Positions 56,761-64,000 of a stretch of 64,000 bases of DNA are shown in pieces. The position numbers and the translations under genes were made by a program. The stretch spans positions 8,045,163-8,109,162 of the forward strand of contig CM045729.1 in the NCBI GenBank assembly GCA_024760905.1. Reading direction: 5' to 3'. The notes under the pieces were generated by a model that was given only the letters and a program-made list of their open reading frames with translations, made no database searches and was not told the DNA's origin. This stretch comes from Plotosus lineatus. Lineage: Eukaryota; Chordata; Actinopteri; Siluriformes; Plotosidae. How positions within the stretch are numbered: the stretch's first letter is position 1; the number at the start of each line of letters is the position of its first letter.

Positions 56761-58064
56761 ACGGTAAGCCCATTTCACATTCCACCTTAGTCCAGGATCT
56801 TATTGTGTCCTGCAATCTCCCGCTCCGTTTAGCGATCGTAAAGACCCGCGGTCATTCCTCTGACCACACTGATGAGGCACGAGGTAACTCTTTGGCTGAC
56901 CGCGCGGCTAAACAGGCTGCCTCGCTCGGCTCCATGCCGCCGTTCCTGCAGCCCGCGCTGGTGTCAACCTCACACATGCTTAGCGCCCTCCTCCCTGACT
57001 TGGATCTGAAATCCCTTCAGTCCTCGGCGTCCACAGAAGACACTGATTTTTGGTCCTCGCAGGGCTCTCAGCCCTCGGGTGACGGCATTCTACTCGATTC
57101 GACTGGTCGCTTATGTCTGTCCACGCACTGCCTTTCTTTCCTCGTCCGCGAGTTTCACGGGCCTACACATCGCGGTCGAAGAGGGGTGGTGACAGATATG
57201 GAAAAAGATTTTTGTATACGACAACTAGCCTCTACGGTGCACAGCATTCTGGACAAATGCCTGATTTGTGCACAGAACAATGTGTCCAAACCACATGCAT
57301 CACATCAGCATCTGCCGAAACCAGATACTCCCTTCCAGGAGTGGCAGATAGATTTTACTGAAGCTTTCCCGTGTGGGAACGAAAACGCCCAAGTAGTGGT
57401 TCAAAAGTTATCACAGGAAATTATTCCCAGATATGGCCTCCCGTTGGGTATTGATTCGGACAAAGGCACACCATTCACCTCAAAAGTCACTCAACTGTGG
57501 GCACAAGAGCTAGAGATCAATTGGCGTTTCCATGTCCCATATCACCCTCAGTCCTCCGGAATCGTGGAACGAACAAACAGAACAATTAAAGGAAAATTAC
57601 GAAAAGCAATGCACGCCACCGGATCCAGGAATTGGGTTTCGGTGCTGCCTGTGGTCCTAGCGGATCTGCGGATGACCTCGCAGGTGGCCTTAGGGAATCT
57701 ATCCCCTTATGAAGTGGTAATGGGGAGACCCTTTCCTGCTCCTTGGAGAAAGGGAAAACAGGCTTTGGGTACGGAAGATCTAGACATACACATGAGCGAG
57801 TATGCCGTGGGCCTTGTTAAGGTCCTAAACGACTATTGGGAACGCACTAATCAGAATACTTCGGTCCCGGCCGATGCAAGCACTCATGCCTTCAAGGTAG
57901 GAGACAAGGTGCTGGTCAAGAAATTTGCGAAACTAAATTCCTCTTTGGGAGACTCTCCTTACAGTGAGCCCACGGAGATACTCGCTGTAACTCGTACCGC
58001 CGTACTAACTGACCTCTTTCCACAGTGGATCCATGCTACCAGACTGAAGAAAACTCCACAATGA
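56761..58064 (+). pseudogene. Retroviral integrase with a shortened catalytic core
   Basis: Open to TGA at 58064. It holds the C-terminal RNase H part (RGNSLADRAAKQAA), the integrase zinc-binding region (THRG with CLIC) and the catalytic core, with Asp at 57351, Asp at 57459 and Glu at 57567. The second spacing is the classic 35 residues, but the first is also only 35, against about 58-60 in retroviral integrases, so about 25 residues are missing in frame. The C-terminal DNA-binding domain is present to RLKKTPQ. Confidence 0.85.
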
Positions 58065-58256
58065 AGTATTGTATTGTTTGTTTTTGTGTGACCATGATGT
58101 TGTCTATCTTTATTACCTCTGTTCCAGGTCTTAAGACACATATATCACCTAAGAGGGGAGAAGTGTTTTCTAACGGATTCGGCTCAACATAAGCTTACGA
58201 GTACCACCTTTACACCCTCTCGTACTGGGAACGGATAACCAAAAATATCCTGTGTT

Positions 58257-59480
58257 ATGTATACCCTCCATGTTCTGCTCTTGCTCGGGCTGATGTGCTC
58301 AGCCCCGGGTCTTTGTACATATTACCGTCATCCTGAAAATAACATGTTCTGGCAGTATTTGAATTTTACTGTGAAACGTGATATAACTTTAGAAGAATGT
58401 ATTGTTTGCTCTCTGTTTCCCCATGATGGAGGAACCCCATACGTATATACCCCTTCTAGGGACAGTTACACCATCATCAACTCGACGTGGGTCCGGGGCG
58501 AGTGGGGAACTTATAATCAGTCAGAAATCTTTCTACGACACCACCCAGATCCAAATTCAGGCTTCTCAGTACATTGGGACTTAAGAATGCAGTACCCCAT
58601 ATGTTTTTGGCGATATGATGGTAACGGTACAGAACAAGACCGGGAAGCCTCGAACGACTGTTCTGTGGACACGGAAGGCACCGAAAAATGCGTAAGATTA
58701 CCTAATAATCAAACATCGCACTGGATACAGGGACTAGATCCGCGCAGGTGTAATTCCACGATAAACCTCAGAAATGATAATGCAGGAAGAATGGTGTTTA
58801 ATCTAGAGCGGCCCATATGGATCCCAGATTGGTATTGGGACTGCGGTAATGGTCAACTGTGGTTGTACCTCCCGAAGTTACAAAGAGGTAGGTGCGCGCT
58901 CGTCCGGATCGAAACGTCCCTCACCCTTTTCTCTAAACAGTTTCCTTCCTTACTCCGACGTAAGCGATCTGCATCAGCCCTTAGTTACCTCGAGGTGCCG
59001 GAAGAACATCAGTTGGTAAGTGAGGGTACGAGATTCGCAGAGATCTTATTCCCGAACTTTGGAGTAGGGAACGTTCGTCGCCAGTTAAACAAAGTGCATT
59101 ATAGGCTTGCCCTGTTCGTAAATAACACTATTCTCGCAGTCGACGGGATTAACCAGGAATTGACGGCCCTGAGGCTTATGGCTACTCAGAACCGTATGGC
59201 GCTCGATGCACTGCTCGCGAAGGAAGGGGGGGTATGCGTTCTTATAGGCGAACACTGCTGTACCTATATTCCACCGAACGATTCACCTGGGGGGAATATA
59301 TCTCAAGCCCTGCACAAAATGCGTGCGGTAGCAGCCCAATTGCGACACGACGAAAGTCCAAATTACGGCCGGGGATTCCTCCATTCCCTTTTTTGGCATC
59401 TTCACTCCATATTTAACCATGCTTGTGCCTGTATGCATTTGTCTGCTGTTGGTGTGTGTGTTCGGACCTTGCATCCTTAG
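58257..59480 (+). CDS. env: Retroviral envelope, open for 407 codons, C-terminus shifted
   Basis: ATG at 58257 opens a signal peptide (residues 1-20). The surface part has a CXXC motif at residues 48-51 and several N-glycosylation sequons. A furin-type RRKR is at 234-237 (58956-58967). The transmembrane subunit has a conserved heptad-rich stretch and a CX6CC motif at 327-335. Near 59390 the reading frame leaves the expected one: the hydrophobic membrane anchor and tail are encoded in the next frame to about 59590, while this frame ends at 59480 with an unrelated tail. The protein as encoded would therefore lack a proper anchor. CXXC with CX6CC is typical of gamma-type envelopes. Confidence 0.85.
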   Translation: MYTLHVLLLLGLMCSAPGLCTYYRHPENNMFWQYLNFTVKRDITLEECIVCSLFPHDGGTPYVYTPSRDSYTIINSTWVRGEWGTYNQSEIFLRHHPDPNSGFSVHWDLRMQYPICFWRYDGNGTEQDREASNDCSVDTEGTEKCVRLPNNQTSHWIQGLDPRRCNSTINLRNDNAGRMVFNLERPIWIPDWYWDCGNGQLWLYLPKLQRGRCALVRIETSLTLFSKQFPSLLRRKRSASALSYLEVPEEHQLVSEGTRFAEILFPNFGVGNVRRQLNKVHYRLALFVNNTILAVDGINQELTALRLMATQNRMALDALLAKEGGVCVLIGEHCCTYIPPNDSPGGNISQALHKMRAVAAQLRHDESPNYGRGFLHSLFWHLHSIFNHACACMHLSAVGVCVRTLHP

Positions 59481-59796
59481 GTGTCTGCTGAATCGTGTGT
59501 GGGCCCTGATGGACGCTTTCAGTGGACCAACGTATACGCAACTGGATGCGCAGTCCGACGGCACCTCTTACCCTTCGTCCCGGGTGTAGTGAGGGGTCGG
59601 GATCTTGAGGGGACCCGAGTATCTCGAGGCAGTGGGCGAAGGGCGTCGTAGCTCAAGCTGCCCTTCAAGCACAGACCCCGATCAACCGCGGTCCCTGGTC
59701 TCCTGAAAGATCCCGACCTTCGACACCCGCTGAACCTTTGTGTATTCTGCAACGATTTATTAACGAATGATTTATACTTCATGAACATTAAAGTAT

Positions 59797-59808
59797 AAAA
59801 GAGGGGAA
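59797..59808 (+). promoter_or_regulatory. Polypurine tract
   Basis: AAAAGAGGGGAA directly before the 3' LTR, the usual primer site for plus-strand synthesis. Confidence 0.85.
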
Positions 59809-59809
59809 C

Positions 59810-60368
59810 TGTTAGAATATAGGATATATCTCTGACCTAATACGTACGAATGATTGAATCATGAAGCAAGAAGTTCTCCTTATCCTGTTGTGCCCCGATG
59901 TCCTAGGTTTTGTGTAAAACATCAACCAGACCTAACTGGATGTTCGAGGCTGTCTCTCTTTTGTCACCACATACCTACGTGCATTTAATGCAAACAGTTA
60001 CGTAACCAACATACCAACAATCCAACATGCTAGGGTGCTATCCACACACCCATATCCACACACCCATACACCCACACACACACACATACACATATACACA
60101 CACACACACCCCCACCCTATGTTATGACGAAGGTACTTTGACCAAGGACAAGGACATATGACTCTGTGATTATCTGCTTGCAAAAACAAAGAAACTGCAT
60201 AAAAAGCTTGTGCTCAGAAACACCCTCTGAGCTTCTGATGAATAAACCAGACTGATTTCACTCGTGTGGTTCGTTGTCTGTTGCTCCCGGAGCGCTCTAA
60301 GACGTTGAGATACAGGAATCCAGATCGTGCAGGTTTACATAAGAGCTTCTACAGAGAGAGTTCTTACA
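59810..60368 (+). promoter_or_regulatory. 3' LTR
   Basis: 559 bases, nearly identical to the 5' LTR. Differences cluster at about 59980-59990 (a 3-base indel with substitutions) and in the CA-rich tract. Confidence 0.92.
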
Positions 60369-62857
60369 CACATGTATTCTGTTTTACTGCGGCTAACCTT
60401 CATTCCTCTCCTTTCCAGGGCATACCTCCACCTCTCTAGATGTTACTCTACTTGTTCTCTGCTCTCACTGCAGATCACAATGTCATTTGGAAACATCATA
60501 GTCCATGGGGAATCTTGTCTAACCTCGTCTGTCCATGACCATAGCATACAAGACGGGTCTCAGAGCTGACCCTTGATGCAGTCCCACCTCCACCTTGAAC
60601 TCTTCTGTCACACCGACAGCACACCTCACCACTGTCTTACATCTCTTATACATGTCCTGCACCACTCTAACATACTTCTTTGCCACTCCAGACTTACTCA
60701 TGCAATACCACAGTTCCTCTCTCGGCACCCTGTCATATGCTTTCTCCAGATCCACAAAGGCACAATATAGTTCCCTCTGACCTTCTCTGTACTTCTCTAT
60801 TAACATCCTCAAAGCAAACATTGCATCTGTGGTGCTCTTTCTTGGCATGAAACCAAACTGTTGTTCACAAATGCTGACCTCTGCCCTTAGTCTAGCTTCC
60901 ACTATTCTTTCCCATAACTTCATCGTATGGCTCATCAACTTTATTCCTCTGTAGTTGCCACAACTCTGCACATCGCCCTTGTTTTTAAAAATGGGCACCA
61001 GCACATTTCTCTTCCATTCCTCCAGCATCTGCTCACTCTCTAAGACCTTGTTGAATGTTCTCATCAAAAAATCTACTGCTACCTTGCCGAGACACTTCCA
61101 TACCTCCAGAGGTATGTCATAAGGACCAACTGCCTTTCTAATCTTCATTCCCTTCAGTGCTCATCTCACTTCACCCTGACTAATCTTTGCTACTTCCTGG
61201 TCCTCAACCGTCCCCTCGTCTACTCTTTTTTCTCTCTCATTTTCCTCATTCATCAGCTCTTCAAAGTACTTTCCATCTTCCCAGCACACTTCTGTCATCA
61301 GTCAACACATTTCCCACTCTGTCCTTAATCACTCTAACTTGCTGCACATCCTTCCATCTCTGTTTCTCTGCTGTGCCAACCTGTATAAATCATTTTCTCC
61401 CTCCTTACTGTCCAGCCTATCATACAAGTCATCACATGCCCTCTGTTTGGCCTTTAACGCCACTACCTTCGTGTTACGCTCTGTCTTCGGTCCTCTCAAT
61501 GTCCCACTTTTTCTTAGCTAACCTCTCCCTTTGTACACGGTCCTGCACTTCCTCATTCCACCACCAAGTCTCCTTATCTACTTTCCTTCCAGAGGACACA
61601 TCAAGTACTCTCCTACCTGTCTCCCTGATCACATAAGCTGTAGCTTTCCAGTCATCTAGAAGAACTTCCTGACCACCCAAAGATTGTTTCAACTCCACCT
61701 TGAAGACAACATGACACTCTTCCTTTTTCAGCTTCCACTACTTTGTCTTCTGCTCTGCCTTTGCCTTCTTCACCTTCCTCACCATCAGCGTTATCCTGCA
61801 CACCACCATCCTATGCTGTTTGGCAACACTCTCACCCACTACTACTTTGCAGTCACTGACTTCTTTCAAAGTACATCGCCTACACAAGATGTAGTCTACC
61901 TGTGTGCTCCTACCTCCATTTTTATAAGTCACCGTATTCACCTCTCTCTTCTGGAAAAAAGTTTTCACCACAGCCATTTCCATCCTTTTTGCAAAATCTA
62001 TCAACATCTGTTCTTCTGTGTTCCTGTCCTGGAAACCAAACCTGCCCATAACTTCCTTCCACCCAATGAGCACTCTTTCACCTCTGGGGGTACTCTGGAT
62101 CACTTCATCTAACTCACTCCATAATCTCTCCTTCTCTTCGAGCTCAAATCATGCCTCTGGGGCATAAGCACCAACAAAATTGAACATCGCACCTTCAATT
62201 TCTAACTTGAGACTCATCACTCTGTCTGTCACTCTTTTTACTTCGAGAACATTCCTGGCAAACCCCTCCTTCAAGATGACTCCTACTCCATTTCTCTTCC
62301 CATCTACACCATGAAAAAACAGCTTAAACCCTGCTCTTATGCTTTTAGCCTTGATACCTTTCCATCTGGTCTCCTGGACACAGAGTATGTCCACCTTCCT
62401 CCTCTGTATCATGACAGCCAGTTCTTTACCTTTTCCTGTCATAGTTCCAACATTCAAAGTCCCTACTCTCAGTCCAAGTCTCATGCCTTAACTCTTCTCT
62501 CACTGCCTACGGACACGCCTCCCGTCTCTCCTTCTTTGACCAACAGTAGTTCAATTTCCACCAGCACCCTGTTGGTTAACAGTATTAATGGCGGTCATGT
62601 TTAACCCGGGTCTCGGTCGATCCAGCATGAATTTCGTTTTGATCACGAGCATATCAGTTTTGGCAAAAGTTTTACGCCGGATGCCCTTCCTGTCACAACC
62701 CTCTGCATTTATCCAGGCTTGGGACCGGCGTGAGGGTGAACACTGGCTTGTGCCCAACCACCCCCCTCCCCCTTCATGGCTGAATTATGAATTATATTAT
62801 AACAATAAACACTGCATCTTTGTAGAGAAAAAACCTATAGGATGAGTGGTTTTGTTG

Positions 62858-63240
62858 TTTTCTTGTTCTTTTCCTTTCGGCTGTTCCCTTTTTCTCAGGG
62901 GTCACCACAGCGAATCATCTGCCTCCATATTCATGGAAGTCATATTAATGATTTGAATATTTGATTTGGCATAGGTTTTTACGTTGGATGTCCTTCCTGA
63001 CATAACCCTGAGCAAGAGGCAGAAACAGGCTGAGGGCAATGCAGTCTACTTTATACCAAAGTCAGCAATTGTTCTTTTACGTGCCTCTCATAGACAGTGA
63101 GAGACATGGCCAGTCATTGATAACCCAGTTAACTGTACTGGGGGCACAGTGATAACTTTGTGAAGAGCGGGACTCGAACCCCCAACCTTAGAATCAGCAA
63201 TCCAGCACCTTTTACCACCAGGCCACCACTGCCCTCTACG
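62858..63240 (-). repeat. SINE (family I), antisense, RTE-like tail
   Basis: On the minus strand the head has TGGTGGCCTGGTGGTAAAAG and B box GGTTCGAGTCC. The tail (GATTCGCTGTGGTGACCCC through GCCGAAAGGAAAAG) is of the RTE-like type as at 12615. A 15-base piece of the head, 'gaccaccactgccct', is repeated at 63242-63256. Confidence 0.8.
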
Positions 63241-63249
63241 AGACCACCA

Positions 63250-63480
63250 CTGCCCTGTTTTTTTTTTGTTGTTGTTCTCTCATGATCTGATATTAAACTT
63301 ACAGTAAAATTTAGATCAACACAAACATCTAATGGACAATTTTCATATCTGGCCAATTAAAAGGGCACAATTTTTCAAACTTATTTTATTGGTTTAAATG
63401 GTTTCCTTACATTTCTAAAAGGAAATTGAAGAAGACCTTTAAAAAAATGTAATAAACAAATAAACAAACAAATAGAATGA

Positions 63481-63517
<37 letters not shown>

Positions 63518-64000
63518 GTGATTAATAAATCATATTTTGCAACAATATGGTGAGAAAGCACCCACCCAACAGTTTCAACAGTCACAATTACAAGTAGAAC
63601 AGGAAGCTTTAGATACACAGAAGTTACAATACACACATAGTTGCATCTCATTTACCCTATCAATTTATTCCTTCAGTGTGTGTGTGCATGTGTGATTAAT
63701 AAATCATATTTTGCAACAATATGGTGAGAAAGCATAGTAAATAATTTTGAAGTTCAATAGCAGTTATTCATCACAAGTCTCTGGTGTGATTCTTATCATA
63801 AATATCTGATAAAATATAAACTTCATATAAACAACATTCTGTCATATAGAGCCTTTTCTAACATGAAAACTAAGTTAAAAGACTTTTCTTTTTCACAGAG
63901 CTACAGAGTTTTAATAGCTTAAAGATTTGTTTCCAAAAACAAACTCATTTTTATCTTTAAAATATTAAAGTTTAAAATTATAATAGCTATGGAAACTGGT
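63250..64000. repeat. Segmental duplication, copy B resumes
   Basis: Matches about 6630-7160 of copy A to the window end. It contains a (GT)n tract and a local direct repeat (63483-63560 and 63677-63735, sharing GATTAATAAATCATATTTTG). No gene. Confidence 0.75.

Larger units (their letters stand above)
53177..60368 (+). mobile_element. Endogenous retrovirus (class I-like), two LTRs, defective
   Basis: 7.19 kb with both LTRs, a 5-base target duplication CACAT (53172-53176 and 60369-60373), a primer-binding site, a polypurine tract and gag-pro-pol-env order. The LTRs differ at only about five bases plus one 3-base indel in about 556, so insertion was recent. The YADD polymerase motif, single-frame style of pol, and env with CXXC and CX6CC motifs point to a gamma/epsilon-like (class I) relative. 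Gag and pol are broken; env is mostly open. Confidence 0.92.
52508..62780 (-). mobile_element. RTE-type LINE, about full length, split by the provirus
   Basis: 52508-53176 is its 3' part and 60369-62780 the rest up to the 5' end, together about 3.1 kb. The join is exact: the provirus sits in the sequence CACATGTATTCTG. Coding remnants on the minus strand include the endonuclease (61738-62103, 62149-62484), the linker and reverse transcriptase (60519-61148) and the C-terminus (52542-53113). The FADD site reads FPND at about 60490, and shifts elsewhere inactivate it. Confidence 0.88.

Noticed and set aside
63250..64000. Flank match considered as evidence of a third B3GNT3-like gene near the window end
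   Set aside because: No exon is present between 29.2 and 64 kb, and the match fits copy B resuming after insertions.

Overview
The window looks like intergenic DNA from a teleost (ray-finned) fish. It holds two copies of one host gene, a GT31 glycosyltransferase most like B3GNT3, in a very transposon-rich setting. The repeats are those expected in a fish: a Rex3 (RTE clade) LINE, a second RTE-type LINE family in many copies, a DIRS-like tyrosine-recombinase retrotransposon, Tc1-like and pogo/Tigger-like DNA transposons, an R4/Rex6-like LINE, tRNA-derived SINEs, long CA/GA/TA microsatellites, and a class I endogenous retrovirus. No rRNA gene, CRISPR array or bacterial-type operon is visible.

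Layout. 1-5.1 kb is copy A of a tandem segmental duplication, with the last coding exon of the first B3GNT3-like gene at 3468-4624. 5.1-6.5 kb is a Tc1-like element and 6.5-7.5 kb is unique flank. 7.5-13.2 kb is mostly pieces of an RTE-type LINE, a SINE and an old LTR whose primer-binding site matches tRNA-Tyr. 13.2-17.4 kb is microsatellite and degenerate DNA-transposon sequence. 17.5-24.5 kb is a DIRS-like element with inverted terminal repeats, split by an antisense Rex3. 24.95-29.7 kb is copy B of the duplication, with the second gene exon at 28063-29213. 29.7-63.2 kb is almost entirely nested mobile DNA: Tigger-like remnants, SINEs, RTE-type LINEs, two inverted Tc1-like copies, two solo LTRs, the R4-like LINE and the provirus at 53177-60368, which sits inside an antisense RTE-type LINE. 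From about 63.25 kb to the end the sequence again matches the flank of copy A (about 6.63-7.16 kb), so copy B seems to resume after about 33.5 kb of insertions.

The two glycosyltransferase copies are open through the exon and keep the DDD and IDDVY motifs. Neither exon has its own ATG, so an upstream exon with the start must exist. The central coding part is much more alike than the introns, which suggests gene conversion. Comparing the two copies gives empty sites that date a hAT-like insertion (only in A) and a SINE insertion (only in B) to after the duplication.

The most unusual signal is in the leader of the young provirus. Six consecutive units each start GTTATCC and fold into a stem-loop with a one-base bulge. 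Stem sequences differ between unit types but stay complementary, so a conserved RNA structure is likely. Gag and pol of this provirus are broken; env is open over most of its length.
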